DNA of 64,000 bases, from positions 159,538,887 through 159,602,886 of the forward strand of contig NC_073693.1 of the NCBI RefSeq assembly GCF_029784155.1. Reading direction: 5' to 3'. The first letter of the stretch is position 1; each line of letters starts with the position of its first letter. Of the stretch, positions 9,571 through 22,571 are shown piece after piece. Position numbers and translations under genes: made by a program. The stretch comes from Uranotaenia lowii. Its lineage: Eukaryota > Arthropoda > Insecta > Diptera > Culicidae. Under the pieces are notes generated by a model. The model had not been told where the DNA came from. It saw only the letters and a list, made by a program, of their open reading frames with translations, and did no database searches.

Positions 9571-10908
9571 TTGAGATGTACCGAATAGTGGTATTCGGCG
9601 AACGGCTGAATACCGAATATTGACATTTTCAACTAATCGGCCAAACGAATATTCAGCCGAATATTCTGTAGGGTATTTAACAAAAATACAAAAGCGATTA
9701 TTTTAATTTCCTTCTGTTTCTTCAATCTTAATGTCCCTCATATTTTTGGGTTGATTTTTTTTCGACCAGATGATATAATCAGATGCTGTATTACAAGATC
9801 TTTTCAAGTAGGTGATTTAAAAAATGCCACCAATAACTAAAAGGACGTCAGGTGGCTTGTCGCTTCTAGGGCCTTTACCACCAAAGAGAGTGAGTTATTG
9901 TGAAAACTGAGACAAACACGTGAAATCATTATGAGTAAGACATCTTCAATATAGTTGTTAAAAAGAACGATGATCCATTCCATACTTTAATCTCCCCGGT
10001 CCACCCGGATAGTTAGAAGAAAGGGCAAATCTGAGCAAAATCTAGGCCAAAAACAAACAAGAGGAAAGTGAAAGAAAATAACTTGAATTTTAAAGTTTTC
10101 GTTGAATTACTAAAGCAGTATTAAAATCGTATTTACGAATCAAACAAAAATATATGTTTATTTTGAAATTGTATACCAAACAATCGTTTTTGAACACAAA
10201 ATCTTGAAATTTTCAAAGAAAAAATATATTTTTTAATTTGTTTTAGCAATTTTTTTGAATAAAGCCAGGAATCCCGGCCGGATTTGACTTATCATGAATT
10301 CTGTATTGAATTTATGGACAAGCCTGGATATTTCAAGAAAATCTGAAATAAACAGTAATCCAAGTATAAAGCAATACTTGTTAGTATTCTCCTGTACGAT
10401 CTACAGTGAAAGATACACCGATAAACCTTAGATTTTCAATTGAAACCATAAGTTATTGATGATTATGTAGCATTTTCAACATTATTTTGGCTATTCTTTA
10501 TTTTTTTTTTTTTTGTTTCGATTATAGTCGTTTTACCATCTTTATGGCATTCGCGACTTTTATCAACGTTGCAGTTGGCGGATTGTTATTGAAAAACTTA
10601 TCCGGTACAACTGTGTTCGATATTTACTCTTGGGCTCGAACTCGCGGACATCGGCTCAGGAGACAACAGACTTGCCAACTGAGCTATATCACAAGCCACT
10701 AATGGCTATTTTATTTATGATCTAAAGCCATTTGAAAAATTTGACAAGTCCGTGATTGTATGAATTAAAAAAAATATATTCGGCTTATTCGTTCTATTCG
10801 GCCGAATACTTAGCTCAACTATTCGTCGAGCCAAATATTCGGTTTCACGGTTTTTGGGCGATATTCGATGCCGAATATTCGGCCAACCGAATATTCGGTA
10901 CATTTCTA
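9571..10908. mobile_element. Non-autonomous hAT-like element, ATGTACCGAATA ends
   Basis: Ends are TTGAGATGTACCGAATA (left) and TAGAAATGTACCGAATA (right, other strand), flanked by near-identical 8-mers ATACAGAT (9563-9570) and ATACCGAT (10909-10916). Many GCCGAATATTCGGC-type palindromic motifs lie within 100 bp of each end. The interior is AT-rich without a transposase and hosts a SINE at 10496-10702. Confidence 0.7.
10496..10702 (-). mobile_element. tRNA-derived SINE, about 200 bp
   Basis: On the minus strand the head starts near 10702 with a TATAGCTCAGTTGG box A (10674-10687) and a GAGTTCGAGCCC box B (about 10632-10644). The body is ~130 bp and ends in an A-rich tail complementary to the T run at 10499-10514. 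TGGCTATT flanks it at 10488-10495 and 10703-10710. It is nested in the hAT-like element, so it is the younger insertion. Confidence 0.7.
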
Positions 10909-10916
10909 ATACCGAT

Positions 10917-12469
10917 GATATTAACTGGTAAGGAAGTTTATAGTTTTTTTATTATAACTCATGTTTTATTTCAAGACTTTTCATTTCTTGTTTTCCTGGA
11001 TATTTTTTTTTTTTTACTTAGTGAAAGAGAATCTAAGCTAGGCTGCGTTTACCAATACATATGAAGCTGAACACTCATCGTTTGTTGATGCTATTATCAC
11101 TGATAAACTGATATAACTCTGCACCACATTTCCATCAACCAAAGTTTCGTTTCTTAACTGTTTAGTAAGTGATTAATACCCTGATTGTAATGTGACGCTA
11201 GCATTCAAAAATTACTCCACGTGTTCTAATGACACGTAGAAAAATATTTAGAAATTTCCTTATCTACCAAGCATTTTTAGCCTGCTTCAAATTTTCTGCG
11301 TGCAAAAGTATAAGTTTCTATGATGTTCAATTTTTGTTATGTTTTCCTCCAAGTGAAAAAAGGTCCCAATGGTTGAAATGTACTAGATTCATTGAACTTT
11401 GAAATTTGAGGAACAAAATTTGAAACGTGCCTACAAATGAAAATCAATTCTTCATAATTAAAAAAAAAACTAGTCCAATTAATAGGATATTAGAATTCAA
11501 AAAATAATTTCATAATATAATTGAATTAAAGTTAGACAGTTTTTAAGAATAAATTTTAGCAAATGAATAAAAGTTATAGATTTAAAGACTTTCAAAGCGA
11601 AAATGATCTTTATCTTATTGAGGAAAAAATCGCAGTTCTTTAAAAAAGGATCTTCTGATGAACGATTTAGTCTAGGCATTTTATTAGAGAATATACTTTT
11701 AAGATTTCAGATGATTTCTTGAAATTTCCCCTTTGGATAAAATTTTTAAAAAATCATTCACTCTTTTTCAACAAGAATAGAATTGATCCGATATATTGAA
11801 AATAAAATTTAAACTAACTGAGTTACATAACTCTTCAAAAAAAAATATTTTCGAATTGTTAAATAAAAATTGAATGATTTACGAAAAAATCGAAATTTAG
11901 CTATTGATCGCGAAATTACATGATCGGGAAACGAAGCTTTGGGAATGATGAGCTAGTTGGCGCCAGGTGCTCTGGGCGATGAATATTTTTCTCCTACGCT
12001 GGGGAAGTTATATCAGCTTATCAGTGCTATTATTATGCACAACATCGTGTTTGTTATTGTCTTTGCTTTTTCGTGGCTTGACAGCTATCGTCTTTCACGC
12101 TAGAGAATGGCATCCCTGCCCTCCCATATAACTTTCGTTTTTGTTCCCACGAACCGGAAGTCATCGCACCCATTCTGTCAACCTATTTTCGTTTCCTTGG
12201 GCGGGGTTGTTTTTACCATCACCATGGGCATCGACCATCTTGCAGAGTTCAGAGGTTGCAAAAATCCAATGCCTACTTAGCAAATCTCTGTGCCGATAAT
12301 GCGCACTGTGCCGAAGACGGTATGTTTGAAAAATCATTACTGGCATAAGGACTCGAGCTCCCATCCAAAATTAGTCATGACCACTACATTCAAGCGAAAC
12401 AAGAAAAAAGATATTATGGGATCACTTTTCTATCGGATAGTTCATCCCAGAAACAAGAAAATAAAATAA
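10917..12469. other. No gene seen
   Basis: AT-rich sequence with frequent homopolymer runs. Short frames (for example 11497-11679 and 12161-12364, both minus) show no domain. Around 11900-12400 base composition is more even, but nothing is recognisable. Confidence 0.4.
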
Positions 12470-12474
12470 AACCA

Positions 12475-12545
12475 CAGCGCCGTAGGGAGAGTCGAACTCA
12501 CATCACCAACTATATCATCTTGCCAGTAAGGTGAACACAGTATCA
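12475..12545 (-). repeat. Possible tRNA-like SINE head, degraded
   Basis: The minus strand reads a box-B-like GAGTTCGACTCTC with an upstream GGCAAGATGATATAGTTGG that could be a decayed box A. A T-rich stretch follows. No target duplication was found. Confidence 0.25.
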
Positions 12546-12614
12546 GTTGACAATCTATGCTCAAAATGACTCGGAAATAATTTAATATTGGAACCTATTC
12601 TAATACATATCCAC

Positions 12615-14265
12615 TTAAAGTGAACAATGTTAGAAATGATTGACATCTGTTTCTTGAATCAGAAACCAACAATAGTCATCCAACATTGCTTCCTCCCAAA
12701 AGCCTTGATAATGACGTTTCATGACTTTTATTTTTTGGTGAAAACGTTCGCCATGCTCATCACTTTCATCACCGTGATTATTTGGGAAAATTCAAATGGG
12801 AATCTAAGAAGTGCATCTTCAAAGACATGGATACACCTGATTAAAAAAAAAACAAAAAATTAAATAAATTGATAACATAATTGAAAAAACTATTTTTACC
12901 TAATTTTTTATAGCTTTGAAGCAACTCTCCAAAGAATACTACGACATCCGTAGTACGATCCTGCCGACAATTTCTTCGTGTGATCAGTCGGACATCGTCC
13001 TGTAGATGGGCAACAGCCCGCGCCCGAAACCGGTCGACAAAAAAGGTAATTTTGGATCCTTTTTCCGTTTGTAAGAACGTTAAGTGTCGTGTCCTGTAAT
13101 ACGTCATGTGTTAATTGTGAGTTAAGTTCTTACGTTGGCACAAACCCGCTTAAAATGAGTCTCCAACGATAGTCTCTTAATCGACACTTCTTAAGCTTCA
13201 TAAAAAGTTTTTTACCACTTTCTTGAATGATTGCCACGATTTTGCTTCATTCGGTGTCGTCGTTGGTCAATTTTTTTTATTTGTGGGCCCACAAATATGC
13301 TCTCTTTTATTTTCACGTCCGACAAGTTTGGGAAAACTATTTTCAAATGCTTGAATGCAAGTCCTTCTTTTCCATTGATTTAATTTTTTTTTAAAAGTCC
13401 CAAGTTCATGCGCAGTGGTGGAAGTATAATTCAACAAGTGAATTACACTTAACATTTTCCTTTCCAATGGAGAAGTTATTGCGTTTTGGCGTAATGCTCA
13501 TCACCTGCTCGGCTAACCCGTTTACTTAAAAAAAAACACATGTATTTGGTGTAACCTTGCTGAAGAAAATTTTCCATTTGTGATCTTTGTATTTGATTAA
13601 GCCAAGTAACAGAGTCTCTTTCAGGTTGACGGCATGGGCTAAATGAATCGAAGATTTGTTACTTCCTTCATGTAGTAAGACAGCCTTTAAGCTTTGTTTA
13701 CTACTGTCTACAAACGCCGTTCAACTGGGTCATAATGCTCACCTAAGTCTCGAATGATAAAAACGAAATTTTAAAACGACTTTAATCGAAACAAAAAAAA
13801 TATGCTGACCAAATTCCTCAAAAAGCCTTGTTTTTTTTACAAAAACACACCTTGTCTGTAATAGCATTATATTTTGCGAACCTTTTATGACGATTTCTTT
13901 GAGTGGTTACCTTAACTTTGAAAGTTTCTTTTATTCAATCGAGATGTCTATATCTCCGATTTTTGTTTTGATTGATCTAAATCTCTAACCAAATCATTCA
14001 GATCTGATTGTGTGTATAGTCTAGGTTTTCTTTCTGGGTTCAATATTCCTTCATCTAAATCTGGAGCTTTTCTAGAATATTCACCATCTTCGAAGAATAT
14101 TCACTATCTTCCCAGAATGTGCGATTCATTTCACCACTGATGCTACCTGTGTATACTCAACTTTTTTATGACGGCCTAGTTGTTGCACCTTTGTTAAACA
14201 AAAATAGCAATCATTTGTATGACACGAAGGTTTGCGGCACTTCGTGGGTGCATCGAATGACAAAT
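12615..14265 (-). pseudogene. Decayed member of a multicopy, uncharacterised insect protein family, one intron retained
   Basis: Fragments in three minus-strand frames line up in the order of a protein family I recognise as highly repeated in insect genomes but without known function. From upstream: DCYFCL (near 14200), LNDLVRDL (near 13990), RLFVDSSKQSLKAVLLHEG (near 13700), LAHAVNLKE, IFVGPQI (near 13290), SWQSFKKVVKNFL (13200-13240), YKKLG (near 12905), MSLKMHFLDSHL, SDEHGERFHQ and YQGFWEEAMLDDYCW (near 12680), ending at a TAA near 12625. Several stops and frameshifts separate them. Between YKKLG and VSMSLK lies a 63-bp GT...AG intron (12837-12899) that rejoins the frame. About 250 bp near 12930-13185 looks foreign. 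The family is probably mobile-element derived, which is inference. Confidence 0.7.
12935..13185 (-). mobile_element. Possible Penelope-like element fragment
   Basis: Read on the minus strand this GC-richer block contains CGACCGGTTTCGG, then GTTGCCCATCTACAGGAC. That recalls the conserved end sequence of Penelope-like retroelements. It sits between two consecutive parts of the decayed gene. No reverse transcriptase is present. Low certainty. Confidence 0.3.
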
Positions 14266-16880
14266 AGCGACTGAGTTTTATTAATAATTTAGCTATGTTA
14301 AATATTGTTATTCACAAAAAAAAAGTATAACACCAAAAATATTAATAAGTTCATAACCTGCACCAGCCATCAATCATGCTGAGAATGTTTTGCATGAATT
14401 GCATAAAACGCTTGGAACTCACGGTTGATCTAGGTTCTCTGTATCAATTTTAAAATAGATACGATAAGCAGCTCGTAATGAAGCAATAAACTTTGCTGAG
14501 GTGGTGAAAATATAATTTCTATACGCGCAGCAAAATCTTAGTGGATCATTTTAGCACTTAAATTCACGTTTCTACAAGCTCATGGTTTCACTATTTCCAC
14601 TTTTCTTCAACACAATAACCAAACGTGTAGTTTTTTAGTATTTTCGACTAAAGCTTTTCTAAACACTCATGTGATCACTAGCTGAAACCGCAATAAAAGA
14701 TAATAGGTGCTAAAATTATAGCTCGTATACTGGTACTGTATAGATTCTTAAAAAAAACATTATGGATTGTTTTTCGTAGTGTCTCATTGAGAACCAATTC
14801 GATATTCCACTAACCCTTAATAATTGTTTCTTACTTTGTGCATAGCCTCTATTTATGTTCACATTATTAGTGGCTATGTGTTTTTATTTTATTTATTTCC
14901 TATATGAACACAAAACAAAAATTTTCAAAATGACAATCGCAGCTCACACAAGCAATAGATTGAGCACAGAAAATGTTTACCATTGTTGAATCCTTTGCCA
15001 TTGTCACCATTCAACCTTTGATTGTGTACATGTATGAGCGATGTCTTTCATAGCATTTTGTACCGTCCTCTGTGTACGGGTAATCACTCGAAAGAACACA
15101 ATTTTGCCCTTTCTTTCTGTTTAGTTTCCATTTATTTTCGAGTTAACTGGCCGTATGATGCAGCAGAGCTCAAGCTGTGGGTTTGCAAGATGCACCTTTT
15201 GTGAGCTCTGGACGGCTTTAATCAGGCTTCATTTCTATTCCACCCACTTTGAATCCCATCTAAGCATAGGGATGAAAACATTCTAAATCGTAAAGCATAA
15301 ATCCTAAGCTCGCAGCTTGGGCGTTTCGAATTGTAAATTTCTTTCTAGTTTGATCACACTTGGTTGCTTCTTGGGGAAAAAATGCAGATACCTAACTACA
15401 ATTGTACGTTTACTATTCCTTACTGGACCAGTTTATTGTTTTCCGGTTGCTAGTCGTTTTGAAATTTTTCAAACACACACACATTTCTTCTTCTGGCATC
15501 AGAGAAATACATCTGCTGGCCTCTACACTTTGCTTCAAAGAGTCTCACTGGCATATGAAATCGGTTATCCCATTTCCATTGCGAGAACTTCAACAGCTGG
15601 GAACATGTTTCTGGGCAATCCATTCCGGTTCTGCTTCCGGAAAGTATCTTTCTGTTCTTGTTTGGTACGGAATACATTCGACCTACAAAACTCCGATAAC
15701 GAATGGGCAAATCTTTAAGGGAAAAAAAACTTTTCAATAAAAACATTTTTGACATTACCCAACAAAACAAGAAATCCCTTTTTTTGGGTTGAGCACCCTT
15801 AAAAAAAGAAATACAGTATCACACTTATCTTGGACGGCCACGAAGGACAAAATGCACCCAGTTTAAAAGTGCAAGAGTCCACCTCTAAACGGATGGTTCT
15901 TGCTTTCGGTGATTGCCTGTTGCATTTCGAAAACTGTTGAAGTGCTGTGCATGTTTCTAAAACCAACCTTTTTACTTTATTTATGGAGCAAAGGGGTAAT
16001 CGACCAATTTCCACAGCCACTGATTTGGTTATTTGCCCCATAAATAAAAGAACCTTTGTTAAAATGGCCGATTGTCTTTTGCATACCGTAAACAGTTGTA
16101 AAGTCGGGCGCCGAGCCAAAGTGTTTCTCTCCACTCTATGGCAGCGAAATTTTCCGGCAGCTCTCCCGAATGGAATTTATATTCGTAAGTAAAGAGTGCT
16201 CGAGTAATCCGGTTGATGGCACGGCACCCTTATTCCGGTGCATGCTTTCGCAAATTCAATCTGTTCTCGAGAACAAGTAGGTATCTATCCTTCGGTCGTC
16301 GTCGTCGTTGTTTTGCAAAGGATTGGACGAGTAAGTAGGATAGGGATAAGTAACTAGATGCTGAAGTACCAAACCCTTTCCAAGCTTCTACCGAAAATCA
16401 CATGCTCACGATTTGGCCAAGAAAGCGAAACGAATTGCGCTTATTAACTATGCATGTGCTCTATGCTTCTTGCACCCCAAAAGGCTCGCCCTCTGAAGTG
16501 ACTGAGTGGGATGCTGACTCCTCACAAAGACTGAATCAATAAACGCGCTCCATCTTGCTTGGCAATGTTTGGCTGATGGTGAGAAAGAATCTCCATTTTA
16601 AAGTACACAGCTTAGCATGGACCAGTGAAACTTGCATTAGGATCTTTATGGATGCTAATATGAAATTTTTAAGCTCCCTAGAGAAGAGTACAATGTAGGA
16701 CACGAGATCCTTTGAATGAATTGTGGATAAATGGTTTCATCTTAATGATCAAGTAATAAAACCAACTTGAAAAGAACATGGGTCGAATATGCAGACTAGA
16801 ATAGGGTTACCGTATCCCACCACAACATAAAAAAGGGTGCATTGAGATTATTTATCCAAAAAGTCAGGAGAAAAGTTAAA
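14266..16880. other. No gene seen; apparently low-copy sequence
   Basis: Mixed composition with stretches of near-even GC (15000-16600). Overlapping short frames on both strands at 15317-15770 and 15799-16192 share no recognisable domain and have no consistent splice pattern. No repeat ends were found. It could be intergenic or intronic host DNA. Confidence 0.4.
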
Positions 16881-17214
16881 CAGTAGAACCCCACTTTTCC
16901 GATCTCCAATGTTCTAAGCCTCCGCGTTATCCCAGACATCAGTTTGACACAAGATCCATATATTTCTCGAGCTTTGCGCCCGGCTGGTATGCAATAGGAT
17001 GTACAGTAGAACCCCGCTTGCCCGATAAGTGAATAAGTGAAAACTAGGGTTGAACGAAATACATTGACAAACCCTACCCTTTTGCTTGATTTATTAATTT
17101 AAGAATACATTGCGATGATAAAACACAACTTTACATGGACTTTGTATGAAAATGGTGGTTCGGATAAAGCGGAAACTTGAATAACTGGAGCTCGGATAAG
17201 CGGGATTCTTCAAG
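16881..17214. mobile_element. Pogo/Tigger-like MITE with a nested end
   Basis: The left end CAGTAGAACCCCACTTTTCC (16881) aligns over about 50 bp with the reverse complement of 17163-17212, which reads GAATCCCGCTTATCCGAG. A second left-type end, TA then CAGTAGAACCCCGCTTGCCC, begins at 17004. CAGTAGAACCCCGCTTATCC-type ends next to TA are typical of pogo/Tigger elements. It is decayed and has no transposase. Confidence 0.6.
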
Positions 17215-19930
17215 TTTCGTGTTATCTGGAATGGCACCGAGATATTTAAATTCAATCACATGTCCAATGTCCAATGTTTTGAAGGTTATATAACTTACAT
17301 GACAATTATGAATTTTCTTTTGAAGTATTCTTGTACGAATATTTTAATTTTGTACCTATTGATCACAATTGGCATACTCAAAGGCACTTATCACGCTCAG
17401 TGTTTAACAACTGTGTTAACGACAAAAATAATGTTTATTGAAACATTCAAAGAGTGCATACTATAGGCTTAAATGAGTACGCACGGTATCGCTAGACTAC
17501 AATGGCCTGTAGATGAGAATGGTACAGAACGCGCAAGTAACTCAAACGCAGCGCTACCAATCATTACGATGATATTGTTTTGTGGAAGACTAAAAAGCAA
17601 CAAATTTGAAAAAAAAACTTGTTAAGTCTTGAGCTTCAGTTGAGGCTCCACCCCAATTGAACCATCATTGAAATCATCATTGAAATAGATCGACACGTTT
17701 CTGGTTCAAAACATGTGGTTTAAGATACTGTCCTGCTTTAGATCACCAACCACATTCCTTTTTGCGCCAGGTGAATGACCTTTTTCGGGAGGCTTTTCAC
17801 ACCTATCTGGGAGACAGTTTCCGGCCACAAACCACCAACATCCCCACGTGAATCACTAACGACACCGCCAGCCAGATTTGGAACGGTGTTTCGGGTTCGC
17901 ATGCGTCGTTAGTGGCTGACAACAAGCCCGTCAGTTACTTCAGCCACGATGTTTCATTAGTCCTCCACCCCCACCAGAGCAACTTTACTTGCAAAGATAT
18001 ATCCAGCGGGCACCCCACGTAACAGCCCAATTGCTAAGGCGCTACCGGCCAAGCAAAAATTATTCTAGACCCCCGTCCTAGCTACCTGCACAGCCCGTCA
18101 ACCGGGAGAGCGATAGTTACTTTCAAGGACGTAGCTAAACTGGTGGGGTAGAAGTTTTCACCAAAAACCCGCCAAATAGCTATCGGACTAAGTGAGTACT
18201 CATAATAAGCCCTACTTACTACATTAGTGATTGCTGTACAGTGTATCACTTTCCCTAGTATACGCTACTCTAGCCGTTTTCGTTGCGCTAGTGGAAAGCT
18301 AGTCGGTCGCGTTATTTTGATAGACTAACGTGGGCGGATGGGCGAGCCGATTAAAGTAGCCATTTCATCACCCACGGATAAGAAAATTTTAATTAAGATG
18401 GAAAAATTCATATTGAATCGGACCTGATCAGTTCAGCAGAAACCAAGCGTCTCCACTAAATGCACTGCCATAATGAATTTGAAGAGGGAAAAAAGCCAAA
18501 CAATACTATGTAAAATTCACACAACACACAGAACAAAATACAATAAAAACACGATTGTAATAAATTAATGACTATATTTGTGATGATGAGAAGATTAGGG
18601 TAAACGGAAAGAGGGTTTCAATTTGTTCGTTGTTCGTAGTTGATTCATTTGTTGCTCCTTTACTGCGGAGATTGGCCGTGAATCCAATAAGAATCCTTCT
18701 TTCCCGCTCCAAGTAGAGGGTTGGGTCTCGTCCAACGATCCGAACCCCTAGCATGGGCAGGTGGCTTACCATTCGGGAGGAGCGCTTAAGCCACACGCTT
18801 AGAACCGGGAGCGTGTCGGGCCTCTCATTATAGCATTCCTACGATAGGTACGAATAAGGTGTCGGATAACGCCCAATTGGTGTAGTTTTCGTCGCTTAAG
18901 AAATAAATGGACTTTATGTATATTGCCTCTACTTTGGTAGGTAAACAATGTTTTTTCAACTTTCATACGATCTTTCTATAATGTATAAGGAATGCAAATG
19001 ATACTTAGAAATAAAAGTAAGAGTTTGTGTTTTCAGTTCAAATCAGATTCATTCTACTACTCTACAATAATACAGCTCAATTTTTGCTTGTAGATAAAGT
19101 ACAAGTTCTTTGACCAATAAAATTCTTAAAAAAATATTTTATATTAAGATTCCCTTGTTTCCAAACTGATTCTGATTAAATATGAAATTTAAATTTTGAA
19201 TCTAGAATAAAAACTATGATATTGCGATTTCCTGCTATTTGCCTCCTTAACGAAATTTTCAAATTGATATGTTTATTATTTTATTTTTAATATAAGAAGT
19301 TTTATTAAGGCATTAAAATCATAAAGTTTTTTTGTGCAAACTATTCACTTTCACTTTCGTGTGGTGTTAGTGAGAGGGGGGCCGTAATCGTCGCAACAAT
19401 TGATATGTTTATCTTGATTACAAAATTTAACTTCGAGCTGAATTCCAGATCTGAATTCCGCCTTTTGAACCTGAGTGTAAAATCTGAATTCCGAAACTGA
19501 TTACTTAGTCTTAGTCTAACTAAGTCTTAATTTCAAAAGATAATTTTTTTTAAATAAGGAACCAACAAGCAAAATTTGTATCAAAATCCTTAACCAGAAA
19601 CTGATTTGAACTCTGAATTTTCATCTTCCAATATGAATTCTTTCATAACTTATTTATTTGAAATTCAATTTGTAAATCTTATTGATGAAACTGTTTCGGA
19701 TTTTTCAATTTTTAATTACCATTACCATATCATCTTGAGTTGCAAAGCTGCGAAATAATTAAAAGTTGAAATATTGTAGTACCTAGTTGTTATTTTAATT
19801 TTTTACAGTTCGAAATGATGAGTTTTGAATATGGAAAATACATCTAGTTGAGACTTCAAATATAAAACCAAAATTCGAATCAGGTTTATTTCCAATGATG
19901 ATCCAAACTGGATTTCATTTACTGGAATAT
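17215..19930. other. No gene recognised; two GC-rich blocks of unknown origin
   Basis: Positions 17640-18370 and 18600-18900 are clearly GC-richer than the flanks and read like remnants of an inserted element (CCGTCAACCGGGAGAGCG; GTGTCGGGCCTCTC). I found neither ends nor a coding motif. The remainder is AT-rich. Confidence 0.35.
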
Positions 19931-19947
19931 AGAACCTGAAATCTGAT

Positions 19948-20397
19948 AGCGCCGATGTGGACTAGTGGATATGCTGGCGCGAGTCTGGTATTGGTACGCC
20001 AGGCGTACTGGGTTCGATTCCCGGTATCGGCAAGAAAAACTTTTGGGTTCGAATTCCATAAGCGGGCCGACAGGTAAGAGGTGTTTCATTATATAACTGA
20101 CTATACAATTGGAATGTTCAATCAGTTGCCAGCTGGCCAGGTATATACACGGATGCCGGAATACCTGTAAGTAAACTAGCCCACCTGATTGATTCGTTCT
20201 TCCAAAATATACCTACATCAACACACGCAATACGTTCACCACATAACAGTTCATACGAAGCCATGGGGTCCGGGTATGGTGGCGCGCTGCATTGGAGATT
20301 TGTCGAACTTAATAATCTAAGGAATGTATGTGAACCCATACTTTGGCAGAAACTGCGGTGAATCCGTGCACCCATGGTGGATTACCAACATACATAA
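19948..20397 (+). mobile_element. tRNA-derived SINE, 450 bp, with 17-bp target duplication
   Basis: AGAACCTGAAATCTGAT is repeated exactly at 19931-19947 and 20398-20414. The head has a degenerate box A (GTGGACTAGTGG) and a perfect box B GGGTTCGATTCCCGG (about 20009-20023). A second box-B-like GGGTTCGAATTCC follows about 35 nt later. The insert ends CCAACATACATAA. The first ~145 bp match the SINE at 30891, but the bodies differ. Confidence 0.75.
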
Positions 20398-20647
20398 AGA
20401 ACCTGAAATCTGATCACAGAAATTGAATTTCATATTTATAATCAAATTTGGATCCACAAAATCTAGAGTAATTCTAACAATTTTTTTATATAAAAATTAT
20501 TTAATAAAAATAATGAAGAAAAACACTTAAAAACCTTTTTTTGAATTTCAAAACACATCAGTAAAATTTAAATCATATTTCAAGTTTCTGAAAAATCGTT
20601 GGTATTAATATTGATAAAATTTGCTCTGACAATTTGATCGCAAAATA

Positions 20648-22569
20648 CGTCACGGTGTGTTTATAGAAGATGTTTAAAACAAAAAATACAGTAACTTTTT
20701 TTTCAGAAATGGAAAATTTGGCGTTTTTCTGAGTCTTTCTCAAGCAAAATTAAAATATTTGGTCGGTGAGTCCCCATACGTTTTGGTTTTTGAAGATTTG
20801 TAGTCTATATTTAGACATGTTTATCTGTGGAATTATTCCAGGGCAATGGAATAGTAACTTTTATCATTAAAACATATTTTTTTTCTTATTTTATTCAAGT
20901 TTTCTAAATTCTGAACCACTGTCTACTACTGGAAAGATAAGTGATTTGGATTTTCAGAAATATCTTGGAGAACTAATTCTGGTTAAAATAAATTTTATGA
21001 TACATGAATGAGAACAGTCCAACACCATTTGTTTTGTTTCCAACAAAATATAAAAAATCTCTTCTTTTTTCCAAAATTGTTCTTTGAAATATTTCCACAA
21101 TATTTCCAGGCTCTAATGCATATGGATACGCACTTTAGAAAACAAAAATCTTATTCTTTATGATACCACTCGTTTATGGCATTTTTGAATTTTGTTTACC
21201 TCAGATTAAATTTGAACATATCTAAGCAGACCAGTTTTCAATAAAAGTTAAAATATAAAATTAAGTTAAAAGTTAAAGTACTTGCACTGAAATTCGTTTA
21301 TTTTCTGCTACATAACATCAATTTTAAAATTTATCTTTCTCAAATTGAATTTGAATAAATTTTCTATCAATAATTTGAACTTTATTTTTGCTTAAGAATT
21401 GAAGTACTGTTGATATTGTTCAATTTCATGAATAACAAAGCGATGAAAAACGAGTTTTTTTCAAGATAAATTTCAATTTTATTGACAGTTTTAGACCACA
21501 TCTATGCTTTTTTTTGTTTTTTTTTCGATTTTTATGGTTTATTCAAACCAATGATTTCTATAGTTTTACCATAATTGGTACAAAATTGTAGAGGTTTAGA
21601 TTATTGCATTGTAACATTAATGCTTAATTAAGGAAGAATTACAGAGTACCGCAGGGGTACAAAAATTCGGCGAGAAAAAAAATAAAAATAGAAAAGTTAA
21701 CTGAAACTCCAGGCATATAACGCTAATCTATCAAAAGACAGTTACAAGCAAAATTTAAGCTTGATTGAACTGCTGCAGCGATTTGTCTTGAGTCTAAAGT
21801 GCGAATGGAATTTCGAGACATTTAACTTATGAGAAGTTCAAAAACTGATTTCTCTTCTAAAATTGTTTTTAACGTATCGTTTACTTTACCATATTCATTA
21901 TCTTATTATTTTTTTCTCAGCCTAAACTAAGGCAAACATTTCTACTCCAGATCGCATCACGATAAGCGTTATCAAAAAAAGTTATAGCGATTCCTAGTGT
22001 TAACGGATTTTGTTGATCATTGAGATTTTTTTTAAAATAAAATTCTTTCCAGTCTAAAAACGCTGAGTTTTTTTTTTAAATAAAATTCTCTCCAGTTTAA
22101 AAATAAAGGATTCAAATGGATTCATATTATTTCAGATAATTCTAATAATTTCAAATAAACTGACCATCTCAGACTTCTGACAGGATTTGCCAGCCAAATT
22201 TTAAATTTTAGGGTTAGAATATACTTTTGAAGAATTTTTTGGTTTAAACAGCTCTGTAACTTGTTTAAAAAAAAATATTTTTTTTCAAAGTTTTTCATGA
22301 CATTGTTGAGTTATTAGTTCAATTCAAAAGTATTGAAAAAAAAACTTAGGATAATGGCACCTCTAAAAATATAAAACACTAAAAATATATTTATTTTTTG
22401 AAGAATTTAAATAGAAAATTATCAAAAAAATATTTTGTATGGGGGTCACCGACAGAATATTCTAATTTTTGGTGAAAATGAACCTTGAAAAGCTCTACTT
22501 TCTGCCAATGCAAAAATTAGCGTTACTGTATTTTTTTCTTTTAATCCTTCTTCGAAAGACACCGTGACG
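20648..22569. mobile_element. 1.9-kb non-autonomous TIR element, TA target
   Basis: TA at 20646-20647 and 22570-22571 bounds inverted ends starting CGTCACGGTGT. Similarity continues imperfectly for about 140 bp on each side, including AAAATACAGTAAC and, further in, GTCGGTGANYCCCCATAC (20763-20781 and its complement near 22437-22455). The interior is AT-rich with no transposase. Confidence 0.65.
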
Positions 22570-22571
22570 TA

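Noticed and set aside
15317..16192. Cluster of overlapping frames of 80-130 codons on both strands
   Set aside because: No domain, no consistent frame, no splice pattern. This is expected by chance in a near-even GC stretch.
19951..20032. Possible genuine tRNA gene
   Set aside because: Box B is perfect, but the fold is not a proper cloverleaf, and the segment is the head of a 450-bp insert with a 17-bp duplication and a second copy elsewhere.
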